Assembly: GCA_015061365.1 (NCBI GenBank)
Contig: SUWS01000007.1
Span: 28,691 to 92,690, forward strand
Direction of reading: 5' to 3'
DNA: 64,000 nt
Source of the DNA: Lentimicrobiaceae bacterium
GTDB taxonomy: Bacteria > Bacteroidota > Bacteroidia > Bacteroidales > F082
A program made the translations under genes and the position numbers. The notes under the pieces were generated by a model. That model was given only the letters and a program-made list of their open reading frames with translations, searched no databases and was not told where the DNA came from. Within the stretch, counting starts at the first letter, position 1, and every line of letters begins with the position of its first letter. Below are positions 41,595 through 49,987 of this stretch, one piece after another.

Positions 41595-42854
41595 ATGACA
41601 ACACGAAATAATATAATTGGAAAAATTGACTGGCTTCTGCTGCTGATTTATCTCGCTTTGGTAATAATAGGAGTGTTGACGGTCTATGCCGCCGATTTCA
41701 ACGAGAATCATCCGGATCTCTTCGATATGTCGCAATGTTATGGAAAACAGGCTTTGTTCCTCGGCGTAAGTCTTGTCGTCGGCATCATAATTATGCTCAT
41801 CGATGCGAAGTTCTTCAACGCTTTTGCATATATAATTTACGGATTGTCAATAATACTTTTGATATATGTTCTTATAGGCGGGACGACAATCTCCGGTTCT
41901 AAGTCGTGGATTCAGTTCGGAGGATTTTCCTTACAGCCTTCAGAGTTCGCTAAGTTCGGGACGGCGTTGGCGGTAGCGCATTATCTCGGAGACATCAATA
42001 CCGACTTCTCGAAATTAAAGACACAAATGATTGCGTGTGGAATGGTACTTCTACCTATGTTGTTGATACTTTGTCAACCCGACGCAGGATCCGCTTTAGT
42101 ATTTATGGTCTTTATCCTCGTCTTTTACCGCGAAGGTATGTCGGGAAAGATTCTCCTCGCAGGATTGGCAGCCGTAGCTTTATTCCTCTTTACTCTTTAT
42201 TTCTCGAAATGGTATGTGTTGATTGGTCTGGCGGTGTTGTTAGCTGTAGCGATGTTCTTCATCGAAAGAAATAAAAAGAATATACTGAGACTATTAGCGG
42301 TATTTTTCGTGTCTGCCGCTATGGTATTTTCCGTCGACTTCTTTTTTTATAACGTTCTGAAACAACATCAAAGGACGCGTATCAATATCATATTGGGAGT
42401 TGAGAAAGATATTTATGGCGTGGGATATAATCTCCATCAGTCGAAGATAGCCATCGGTTCGGGAGGCTTTACGGGAAAAGGTTATATGCATGGAACCATG
42501 ACAAAATATGATTTCGTCCCTGAACAACATACCGACTTTATCTTCTGTACGATAGGAGAGGAGTTCGGCTTCCTCGGATCATTGGTGCTATTGTCACTCT
42601 ATCTCGCCTTGATAATCATAATAGTACTCCGTGCCGAACGACAGCGTTCAGCTTTCAGTAGAATATACGGTTATTCGATAGCCTCTATAATTTTCTTCCA
42701 TCTTTTCGTAAATATCGGAATGACAATAGGGTTGATGCCTGTCATCGGAATACCGCTGCCGTTCCTGAGTTACGGAGGGTCGAGCCTGCTTATGTTCAGC
42801 ATGATGTTCTTCGTTTTCCTTAAACAAGACGCAAACCGAATGAATATACTGTAG
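41595..42854 (+). CDS. rodA: Rod shape-determining protein RodA (SEDS family)
   Basis: GGFSLQPSEFAKFGTALAVA, CQPDAGSALVFM, FVPEQHTDFIFCTIGEEFGFLG, PLPFLSYGGSSLLMFS. Confidence 0.95.
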   Translation: MTTRNNIIGKIDWLLLLIYLALVIIGVLTVYAADFNENHPDLFDMSQCYGKQALFLGVSLVVGIIIMLIDAKFFNAFAYIIYGLSIILLIYVLIGGTTISGSKSWIQFGGFSLQPSEFAKFGTALAVAHYLGDINTDFSKLKTQMIACGMVLLPMLLILCQPDAGSALVFMVFILVFYREGMSGKILLAGLAAVALFLFTLYFSKWYVLIGLAVLLAVAMFFIERNKKNILRLLAVFFVSAAMVFSVDFFFYNVLKQHQRTRINIILGVEKDIYGVGYNLHQSKIAIGSGGFTGKGYMHGTMTKYDFVPEQHTDFIFCTIGEEFGFLGSLVLLSLYLALIIIIVLRAERQRSAFSRIYGYSIASIIFFHLFVNIGMTIGLMPVIGIPLPFLSYGGSSLLMFSMMFFVFLKQDANRMNIL

Positions 42855-42868
42855 GTAACATATATAAA

Positions 42869-42894
42869 AAAATCTCCCCGTAATGAGGAGACTT
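42869..42894. terminator. Terminator hairpin between rodA and convergent gene
   Basis: ATCTCCCCGTAATGAGGAGA with A/T tract. Confidence 0.5.
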
Positions 42895-42920
42895 CTATAT
42901 GTTCATTTTCTGTCACGAAA

Positions 42921-43355
42921 TCAATCGTCGTATGAGATCAGTTTTCCTTTGTTGTTGAATTCTATCTCTAAATTATCGTTGAGTTCAATCTTGATACGGT
43001 TAAATTCTCTTTCCACATCGGTGATACACATATTCTTGTGATTAGCCTCTACAAAGTCTGTTATTTCTTTCAAAATGAATCCCGTCGGAATACATTTTTG
43101 TTTACTGCTGACATCTGTCCATTCGCCTTTGGCGTTAAATTCTATCTCAGTGCCGTCTTCAAAACGAATCTTATAATCTACGTCGGCAAATTCTCTGTCG
43201 CTGAAGATATATTGGACTTTGTAATCATTGAAATAAGTCTTTACGAATTCTTGTGCTGTTGCAGGAAGTTGTTCAAATTGTGTCATACCATTTTGTGCGA
43301 AAGCTGAAACGCATAAAAATAAAATGGTCGCTAAAGTTAAGATTTGTTTTTTCAT
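42921..43355 (-). CDS. Secreted PepSY-like (DUF2874-type) protein
   Basis: Signal peptide; duplicated VDYKIRFEDGTEIEFNAKGEWTDV / IKIELNDNLEIEFNNKGKLISYDD. Confidence 0.72.
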   Translation of the reverse strand: MKKQILTLATILFLCVSAFAQNGMTQFEQLPATAQEFVKTYFNDYKVQYIFSDREFADVDYKIRFEDGTEIEFNAKGEWTDVSSKQKCIPTGFILKEITDFVEANHKNMCITDVEREFNRIKIELNDNLEIEFNNKGKLISYDD

Positions 43356-43432
43356 AGTGCTTTAATTGAATTAATGATAGTTTATTAATAATTTTCTGTA
43401 TAACGTATGTTTTCTGTAATTGTTGCATGGTT

Positions 43433-44350
43433 TTATCTGATCCATGAAATTTTTTTTCCTCTATCTTCCCAATATCGACCTGTCGCCTCAACATCATCAC
43501 TGAATCCGAGAAGAAAACCTCCACCTCCCGCACCACATAATTTAATCTGAAAATGATCTTCATTAATATCTTTTAAGAAATATTCCTTATAGTTGTCGGG
43601 AATTGTATGCGACAATAGCTCCAATTGTAAGGTTGAGAGACGCAATAAATTTGCAAAGATTTCGTCATCTTTCTTTTCAACCAAACAATCAATACATTCG
43701 CTCACAAGAGGAACATATTCATTGTTAAATTTATCAAGATATTTCTCGTCTCGTCTTCTTTCCTTGAAATGTTCCACTAAAGGTCCCGTCGGACTTTTTA
43801 TATTGGTGTCAAGCAGAAATATGTGAATGTCGTCGGAAATGAAATCATTATCTAAGATTGTGAAAGATGACTGTTGTCCGTTGTCTGTTGTCTGTTGACT
43901 TAAAACAAAAGGTTTCCCGAAATAACATTGTAAAGGGTCTATCCCGGAGCTGCTGCCATGAAAATAATTCTCCATTGATGCCAAGAACGACTTCAGTTTT
44001 AAAGTGTCGTCTATCTCAATAAGTTTGAATCTGTCGTATACGGCGGCGACTAATGCTCCCGAACTTCCAACGCCATATCCAAGAGGAATGTTGGAATCGA
44101 AATATAACCCCGCATTTAATTCCATCTCGAATCTTCTTAAATCCAAGATCCTGAACTTGTCGTCCTTACGAAGATAATTGAAGAATTCAAATAGTTTCTT
44201 GTTTAAATCGAAGCCTCTGTCGGAAGGACGGTTAATAACGGAGCTCCATTCGCCAAAGACGGAATCGTATGGTATCAGCAAAGCCTCCGAACCAAATATC
44301 ATCGAATACTCGCCGAATAAGATTACCTTGCCGTGATATTTTTTATTCAT
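43433..44350 (-). CDS. GHMP kinase, probable mevalonate kinase
   Basis: GKVILFGEYSMIFG, PLGYGVGSSGALVAAVYD, KLCGAGGGGFLLGF. Confidence 0.8.
   Translation of the reverse strand: MNKKYHGKVILFGEYSMIFGSEALLIPYDSVFGEWSSVINRPSDRGFDLNKKLFEFFNYLRKDDKFRILDLRRFEMELNAGLYFDSNIPLGYGVGSSGALVAAVYDRFKLIEIDDTLKLKSFLASMENYFHGSSSGIDPLQCYFGKPFVLSQQTTDNGQQSSFTILDNDFISDDIHIFLLDTNIKSPTGPLVEHFKERRRDEKYLDKFNNEYVPLVSECIDCLVEKKDDEIFANLLRLSTLQLELLSHTIPDNYKEYFLKDINEDHFQIKLCGAGGGGFLLGFSDDVEATGRYWEDRGKKISWIR
43868..43900. repeat. (CYGTTGW)n heptanucleotide array inside the mevalonate kinase-like CDS
   Basis: tgactgttgtccgttgtctgttgtctgttgact; encodes SQQTTDNGQQSS. Confidence 0.8.
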
Positions 44351-44414
44351 AGTTTAAGGTTTAGAGTAGTGTAAAGGGTTAAAGTTAGTTTATATAATTG
44401 TTAATTGTTAACTG

Positions 44415-45416
44415 TTAATTGTTACTTGAAACAATGTCGTCGATATATTTATTATCAAAGCAATAATTTTTCAGAGTTTCTTCTATGAACGTATGAATTT
44501 CCTTGCTGCACGAATCTGGATATAGAAGATGTACGTTAGGTCCGGCGTCTAAGGTATAGCAAACTGGAAGTCCCGTATCTTTTCTGAAATTCAGAATCTC
44601 GTCTATGATTCTTATTGTGTTAGGTTCTTTTAAGGTATAAGAAGGTGTCGATGTCGACATCAAGTCGTGAAGCTGGTTGGCTTCAGATTCCGTTATTCTT
44701 ATGAAGCCTTCCAAGTCGCCTTGTTTTAGAATTGTCAGCAGATCTTCTGTGTTTTTTCTTGCTGTGGCATAACGGTTTTTCGCCATCGGATGATTGTCCA
44801 TCAAGGAATGACCGGCACGACTTGAGACGCTTTTTTCTTTTGAGCTTACGATAAGAATGCTGTCGTGATACGTTTTGAAAACTGGATTTATCATCTCGCC
44901 GATAGGAATAGCATATTCATCGGAACTATCCGGAAGTGAAGGCGTCTTCCCCCATAGCGTCATGGTCGGATAAACAGAACGAGCCGCACTACCAGATGCT
45001 AACCTCGATAGATATGAAGCCTCCCGTAAGTCAATCTTCGCATCTTTGTATTTGATTTCCAAAAGACACATTATCAATGCGCTCATCGATGACGCACTTG
45101 ATGCAATTCCGGAAGAATGAGGAAACGAATTATAACTTTCAATTTTAAGGTCAAGATTATTTAAGAAACTGAAATAACGTCTGTTTTCATTCAGATATTT
45201 TTCAATCTTAGCCTTAAAGGCGGGATTCTCTTTACCTTCAAAATAAAACTCTAAAGACATTGATTCATTTTCACTGTACGTAATCTTCGTTTCTGTAAAA
45301 CAGTTACTTAAAGTAAAACTTATGGATGGATTGTTCGGTAACTGTGTTCCGTGTTTCCCCCAATATTTTACTATCGCGATATTTGATGGACTACGTTTTA
45401 TTATCTGATTGTTCAT
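44415..45416 (-). CDS. mvaD: Diphosphomevalonate decarboxylase
   Basis: SPSNIAIVKYWGKHGTQLPNNPSISFTLS, SSGIASSASSMSALI, YTLDAGPNVHLLY. Confidence 0.93.
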   Translation of the reverse strand: MNNQIIKRSPSNIAIVKYWGKHGTQLPNNPSISFTLSNCFTETKITYSENESMSLEFYFEGKENPAFKAKIEKYLNENRRYFSFLNNLDLKIESYNSFPHSSGIASSASSMSALIMCLLEIKYKDAKIDLREASYLSRLASGSAARSVYPTMTLWGKTPSLPDSSDEYAIPIGEMINPVFKTYHDSILIVSSKEKSVSSRAGHSLMDNHPMAKNRYATARKNTEDLLTILKQGDLEGFIRITESEANQLHDLMSTSTPSYTLKEPNTIRIIDEILNFRKDTGLPVCYTLDAGPNVHLLYPDSCSKEIHTFIEETLKNYCFDNKYIDDIVSSNN

Positions 45417-45542
45417 TTTTAGTTTAAAGTTTAGGGTTTAAAGTTTAAAGCTGTTTTTAGTTGATATTCTCAAGTTTAAAAGTTTATCGAAATTCAACCT
45501 TAAACCTTAAGCATTAAACCTTAAACCAATTCGTTCAATATA

Positions 45543-46514
45543 TTATAAAACAATATCTTTATATCTGATTACAACATTAAGACTTTTGTTTTCGAAATAT
45601 TTTCTTACTTTATCAATATCCCATTCTGTCGCTGCCAAGAAGAAGTCGCCGCCCCATGCTCCCAACGATTTCATCTCACCTTCAAAGTCGGAATAATATT
45701 TTTTTATACGTTTCTGATCTAAACATCTCTCCATTATCTCTTCGTGAACTTTGATGAAATAGCAGAAGTCTCTCAAGGTCTTAAGATCTGGCATGATCTC
45801 GCTTATCTCGCTAATTGATTTTATCTCGTTTTCAAAGTTGTTTTCTTTGTTTAAAAACGCTTTCACCTCATTGGCTGAGTTCTGCTTGTGTCCTTGATAA
45901 ACGAAATAAAGATTGTCTTTAAATTCCGGATTGAAGTCGGCTGGACGGATTTGTCGGCTGTCTGTTGACTGTTGACTGTTGACCTTATAAAAAATTGGTT
46001 GTTCGGCTTTTGCGCAGGCGATGTCGTATCCAGATCCTTTGAAAGTGGAGTCGAGTAGGAGATAAGGGTCAATGTTCGCCCATTCTGAGATGTTGTTGAT
46101 TAATGTGGAGCTGCTGCCGAGTCCCCATTGCGGGTCGAAATCTAAGAGTGTAGAGAATTTGTAGTCGTGAGTGTCGTTGAAGACATCATCGTTCAGCGAC
46201 CTTACTTTTGATAAGATATTGGAAAGTCGCTCGGCTTTTTCTTTATCGTCAGTTTCTATTACGCTGAAATCTGTCTTGTCTAAAACTACCGAGAACCATG
46301 GCTGTGGGTTGTGACCTGTATCTGTTGTCTGTTGACCGTTGTCTGTTGACTTTTTATATGCGTTCCAATAAATACGATTTTCGTCTTTGTCTGATGTCAC
46401 TACATCAAGACTCTGACCCAACTTCAAAGGAAGAGCCAAGGCGGTTGCGCCTTTCAAGACGAGATATTCTCCCGTCAATAGAAATTTTCCGTTAGATCTG
46501 AATTGTTGATTCAT
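45543..46514 (-). CDS. GYDIA-family GHMP kinase
   Basis: NGKFLLTGEYLVLKGATALALPLKLGQ, GLGSSSTLI, GSGYDIACA. Confidence 0.88.
   Translation of the reverse strand: MNQQFRSNGKFLLTGEYLVLKGATALALPLKLGQSLDVVTSDKDENRIYWNAYKKSTDNGQQTTDTGHNPQPWFSVVLDKTDFSVIETDDKEKAERLSNILSKVRSLNDDVFNDTHDYKFSTLLDFDPQWGLGSSSTLINNISEWANIDPYLLLDSTFKGSGYDIACAKAEQPIFYKVNSQQSTDSRQIRPADFNPEFKDNLYFVYQGHKQNSANEVKAFLNKENNFENEIKSISEISEIMPDLKTLRDFCYFIKVHEEIMERCLDQKRIKKYYSDFEGEMKSLGAWGGDFFLAATEWDIDKVRKYFENKSLNVVIRYKDIVL
45957..45984. repeat. (CYGTTGW)n heptanucleotide array inside the GYDIA GHMP kinase CDS
   Basis: gctgtctgttgactgttgactgttgacc. Confidence 0.8.
46321..46350. repeat. (CYGTTGW)n heptanucleotide array, second in the same GHMP kinase CDS
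   Basis: tctgttgtctgttgaccgttgtctgttgac; encodes STDNGQQTTD. Confidence 0.8.
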
Positions 46515-46518
46515 ATTT

Positions 46519-46941
46519 TCATAGACTTCTATTTAGATATGCAGAATAATCTTCCGGTGTCGACTTGTATTCTGTTCCGAAAAGCTGTGAGTTTATCAGG
46601 AAATCAGCGGAAGCGTGGTTGCAGGCTGTCGGTACATCGTAAAGTACGCTTAATCTCAGCAATGCTTTCACGTCCACGTCGTGAGGCTGGCTTGTCATCG
46701 GATCCCAGAAGAAGATGAGATAATCTATCTTACCTTCTGAGATAAGAGCTCCTAATTGTTGGTCGCCGCCCAAAGGACCGGATTTCAATCTGTTAATATT
46801 AGGTAGTACTGAAGACAAAATCTTACCTGTAGTACCAGTAGCGTAAAATTCGTTGCCGATAAGTTTCTCGGCGTGTTCCGTGACCCAGCGCAGAAGGTCG
46901 TCTTTTTTGGCATCGTGCGCAACGAGAGCGATGGTTTTCAT
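46519..46941 (-). CDS. mgsA: Methylglyoxal synthase
   Basis: ALVAHDAKKDDL, ATGTTGKIL, SGPLGGDQQLGALI, FFWDPMTSQPHDVDVKALLRL. Confidence 0.96.
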   Translation of the reverse strand: MKTIALVAHDAKKDDLLRWVTEHAEKLIGNEFYATGTTGKILSSVLPNINRLKSGPLGGDQQLGALISEGKIDYLIFFWDPMTSQPHDVDVKALLRLSVLYDVPTACNHASADFLINSQLFGTEYKSTPEDYSAYLNRSL

Positions 46942-47104
46942 AGAATGATAAAGTTTTATTTTATAGCAAAGATACGGATATTTTCTGTTGATATGGAAAA
47001 TTTTTTAGACACTGACGATGACTTTACTTTTAAAAGTTGTACTTTAATAAAGCGCAAGTTTTAAGTTTAGAATTGAACATTTTTAATATGCTTTTTATTG
47101 ACAA

Positions 47105-47160
47105 TAAAAAAACTCCTCCGCTGATTAGTTTCAACGAAGGAGTTTGGTGTTGATGCTATT
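47105..47160 (-). terminator. Repeated terminator cassette R1 (downstream of hipA)
   Basis: aaactcctccgctgattagtttcaacgaaggagtttggtgttgatg; on minus AAACTCCTTCG...CGGAGGAGTTTTTTT. Confidence 0.8.
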
Positions 47161-48406
47161 AAAAGACAAACACTTTCTCAAATATGCTCATTTCTCGTTT
47201 AGCGATACCTAATCTGTTTGCTATAGATTTCCAGTCTTTTACAGCTTCAACTACATCATCAATAATTTTTTTAGCGACATCAGTGGTAAGCATGTATTCT
47301 TCACAAGAATCTAACAGTATAGATAAGTCAGCCTTATTTGTATTGCTATTAATAAGCAGGCTTTGATGGTCATTAAGTGTTGGATTCATATCGTAAGCTG
47401 GCGAAAGCTTCCATCCTTTTGCTGTAAGTAGAAATCCATGGTTGCGGAAATGGTCATCACTATTTCCTACACAAATATTAAATGCCACCCTGCGGAATAA
47501 CTCACGTAAATTTGCATCAACATCAGTACATCCGCTCAGAATAAAATCCACTATATCTAAATAACCGTTACCCGTCGTAGCATTGTCACCATCATTCAAA
47601 CCAAGCAATGTCATTGCTGAGGCAAAATGAATTCGTCTACCATTCTCTGTTCTATCAAAACGACGAGAAAGCAGCGTATGATACTTTTCGTTGGTTGAAA
47701 TAACTCTCGTATCCGCTGCATTTATTCCTGCGTTCTTAGCAAGAAGATGGCAAAAATGTTCCCACAGACATACATCGTAATCATCTTTCAATGATGGAAA
47801 CTTTGCAACATATATACATTTGTTATCGTCCATTACATTCGCCTTTGGTCTTGCGCCTCCAAGAGAGGAACCTGGCTGTACAAGTTGCGTTATCCATCGT
47901 TTTTCGGGGAGTGTATTCGCATCTTCGTTTCTCTCTATTTCTTTACTTGCAGTAATAAGTTCACGCAATTCGGTCAGAGGCGGTATTCGTAGAGAAGTGT
48001 CCGCATTTATAAAATTTCCATTTAATGTTTCCCTAAATCGGAAAGCACCCATGCGAGAGAAATCATCAATGCCGATTAAAAAATCGAACGATGAGAGACG
48101 ATGGACAGAGCGATTTTCTTCTTGCGCAAATATCTGCTCACGACGAAGCAAAAGTGTTCGTCCCCATCTATCTGGTAAGGCATCAGCGAAACAACCGAAA
48201 ATATCCTTTCCAGGTTGAGTGTATTGTGTCCCTACATAATTATTAAGGTCGTCACTAAGTCTGATGGAATTATATTTTTTTACCCAGTTTTCTGCAAATT
48301 TAAAGCTATAGCAATCTGAGCCACGAAGCGATTCATAACCGAGTTCTCCTATCAATTCAACCTCATTTAGCCAGTCAAAGTCAGCATATACATATAACTT
48401 CTTCAT
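47159..48406 (-). CDS. hipA: HipA-family serine/threonine kinase toxin
   Basis: GSSLGGARPKANV, CVGNSDDHFRNHGFLL, LSPAYDMNPT. Confidence 0.92.
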   Translation of the reverse strand: MKKLYVYADFDWLNEVELIGELGYESLRGSDCYSFKFAENWVKKYNSIRLSDDLNNYVGTQYTQPGKDIFGCFADALPDRWGRTLLLRREQIFAQEENRSVHRLSSFDFLIGIDDFSRMGAFRFRETLNGNFINADTSLRIPPLTELRELITASKEIERNEDANTLPEKRWITQLVQPGSSLGGARPKANVMDDNKCIYVAKFPSLKDDYDVCLWEHFCHLLAKNAGINAADTRVISTNEKYHTLLSRRFDRTENGRRIHFASAMTLLGLNDGDNATTGNGYLDIVDFILSGCTDVDANLRELFRRVAFNICVGNSDDHFRNHGFLLTAKGWKLSPAYDMNPTLNDHQSLLINSNTNKADLSILLDSCEEYMLTTDVAKKIIDDVVEAVKDWKSIANRLGIAKREMSIFEKVFVF

Positions 48407-48412
48407 ATTCTA

Positions 48413-48733
48413 TCATCTCTTTTTAGATGCTCTTTCACGATGCGACATATTCATATCCTGTAAAGTTCTACCAAGTACGTCATCCTTCGCCAATAAAAGA
48501 ATGTCATCATCAAGTTGAAGCGCGTACAAAACACGCAGATAAATACCAATCGCCACTGTTGGAGTGCCTTTTTCGATACGCGAAACCGTAAGGGGAGAAC
48601 ATGTTGCGCGTTCAGCGACTTGTGCAACGCTCAAATCACGACGCAAACGGGCAAGCTTAATCTGCTCACCTACGATTTGCATTTTCTGCTCCAATTTACG
48701 TGGAAGCTTAGTTCCCATTGTATTCTTTGCCAT
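48413..48733 (-). CDS. hipB: HipB-like XRE helix-turn-helix antitoxin
   Basis: IKLARLRRDLSVAQVAERATCSPLTVSRIEKGTPTVAIGIYLRVLYAL, directly upstream of hipA. Confidence 0.87.
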   Translation of the reverse strand: MAKNTMGTKLPRKLEQKMQIVGEQIKLARLRRDLSVAQVAERATCSPLTVSRIEKGTPTVAIGIYLRVLYALQLDDDILLLAKDDVLGRTLQDMNMSHRERASKKR

Positions 48734-48858
48734 AAGTATAACTTATCATATAATATGCAAAGATAACATTTTTTATATATTATATGATATATTGAGTAAA
48801 ATATTACTATCAATTGTCATGACAATGTTTTTATCATAATTGTCTAATTTTATTTAAA

Positions 48859-48881
48859 CGGGGAATTTATAGAAGTCCCCT
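48859..48881. repeat. Palindrome matching the end of the 4380..4576 element
   Basis: cggggaatttatagaagtcccct; reverse complement differs by one base from 4380 aggggacatctataaattccccg. Confidence 0.7.
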
Positions 48882-48884
48882 AAA

Positions 48885-48928
48885 ATAAAAACTCCTCCGC
48901 TGATTAGTCTCAACGAAGGAGTTTGGAT
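48885..48928 (-). terminator. Repeated terminator cassette R2 (downstream of the DUF3990 operon)
   Basis: aaaactcctccgctgattagtctcaacgaaggagtttgg. Confidence 0.8.
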
Positions 48929-48937
48929 ATTTAAAAA

Positions 48938-49156
48938 TCAATAATCTTTAATCTCTGGTTTTAATAATTCATAAATATATGAAGGACTCTGAGTATATAA
49001 GTAACCGTCATCCTTTATTAATAACTGATAAACATTTGATTGATAAACCATATTAAGAGCTGAGGAAAGCTTAACATCATAGTCTAAGAATATGAATTCT
49101 GTTAATTTATCGACTATACGATTTATCAAATAATCTCTTTGGTTTTGAGGTATCAT
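48938..49156 (-). CDS. Small protein, third gene of the DUF3791/DUF3990 operon
   Basis: 72 aa; start overlaps the upstream stop by 4 bp. Confidence 0.65.
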   Translation of the reverse strand: MIPQNQRDYLINRIVDKLTEFIFLDYDVKLSSALNMVYQSNVYQLLIKDDGYLYTQSPSYIYELLKPEIKDY

Positions 49157-49623
49157 AATCGTTTAAGGTATTTAATAGATTTTTCTGTTCCGAAATAATA
49201 CTGACGATTTAGTTTCTTATAAATCAATTCTTTACTAAGTTCATATATTGAAAGTGTGCCTTCTTCATATCGTCCAAGCAAATAGGCGACACCATCATTT
49301 GCTATCGGACCAATCACTATATCATAATCATGGAGAAAATGCAACTGTCTATTTCTATTCTTAAAGATGAACTCCGCCCATTCTACAGTCGGAGAGTCAA
49401 ACTTTATAATTCTTAAATAATTGTTATTTAAAACTGATTCGTCAAAATCATATTCTTGGACAATAATGTTGCCACCAAATAATTTAGTTTTTTTTACAGC
49501 AAGTTCTTCTGCCTGAGAGCGAATATCTGTCAGATAAAATCCCTGACCGAAATCCTTATATTTATTTGATCTTGTTAAATCAATAACATTAAAATCAATA
49601 TTTGTTCCATGGTATAATATCAT
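49153..49623 (-). CDS. DUF3990-like protein with ADP-ribosyltransferase-fold signature
   Basis: MILYHGTNIDFNVIDL and DFGQGFYLT motifs (H-Y of ART-like proteins), C-terminal QYYFGTEKSIKYL. Confidence 0.78.
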   Translation of the reverse strand: MILYHGTNIDFNVIDLTRSNKYKDFGQGFYLTDIRSQAEELAVKKTKLFGGNIIVQEYDFDESVLNNNYLRIIKFDSPTVEWAEFIFKNRNRQLHFLHDYDIVIGPIANDGVAYLLGRYEEGTLSIYELSKELIYKKLNRQYYFGTEKSIKYLKRL

Positions 49624-49838
49624 CTTAATGTTCCTCCATTATTTGAGCAACAAACAACCAAATCATCGACGGCATCTTCTATAGATTGTAAATGCTCTAT
49701 TTCATAAAAATTAACGAGAAAATCTATACCTTTAAATTTGTATAGATAATCGAACGCAGCTTTAACCGAAAGTTGAAACCGTTTCGCAAAAGCGCGAACA
49801 CAAGCATTTATATACGGTATTTGATACTTGTCTTTCAT
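49620..49838 (-). CDS. DUF3791-like small protein
   Basis: ACVRAFAKRFQLSVKAAFDYLYKFKGIDFLVNFYEIEHLQSIEDAVDDLVV; 4-bp overlap with the DUF3990 gene. Confidence 0.75.
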   Translation of the reverse strand: MKDKYQIPYINACVRAFAKRFQLSVKAAFDYLYKFKGIDFLVNFYEIEHLQSIEDAVDDLVVCCSNNGGTLR

Positions 49839-49923
49839 CTTGAACTCAACAGTCTATATTATAACTTGTTGCAAAGTTAAATATATTTTGAATATTTTTA
49901 TTATAAATACAAACTTATTTTAA

Positions 49924-49978
49924 GAAAAAAACTCCTCCGCTGATTAGTTTCAACGAAGGAGTTTGTTGTTGATGTTAT
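49924..49978 (-). terminator. Repeated terminator cassette R3 (downstream of the 49988 CDS)
   Basis: aaaaaaactcctccgctgattagtttcaacgaaggagtttgttgttgatgttatt. Confidence 0.8.
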
Positions 49979-49987
49979 TCTTAAAAA

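Noticed and set aside
43868-46350. Heptanucleotide arrays as CRISPR or phase-variable promoters
   Set aside because: There are no spacers and most of these arrays are inside coding sequence. Length change by one unit would shift frame, but the arrays are imperfect, so contingency-locus behaviour is unproven.
47105-49978. CRISPR array from three similar repeats
   Set aside because: The copies are about 1-1.8 kb apart, lie at gene ends and form terminator hairpins; no regular short spacers.
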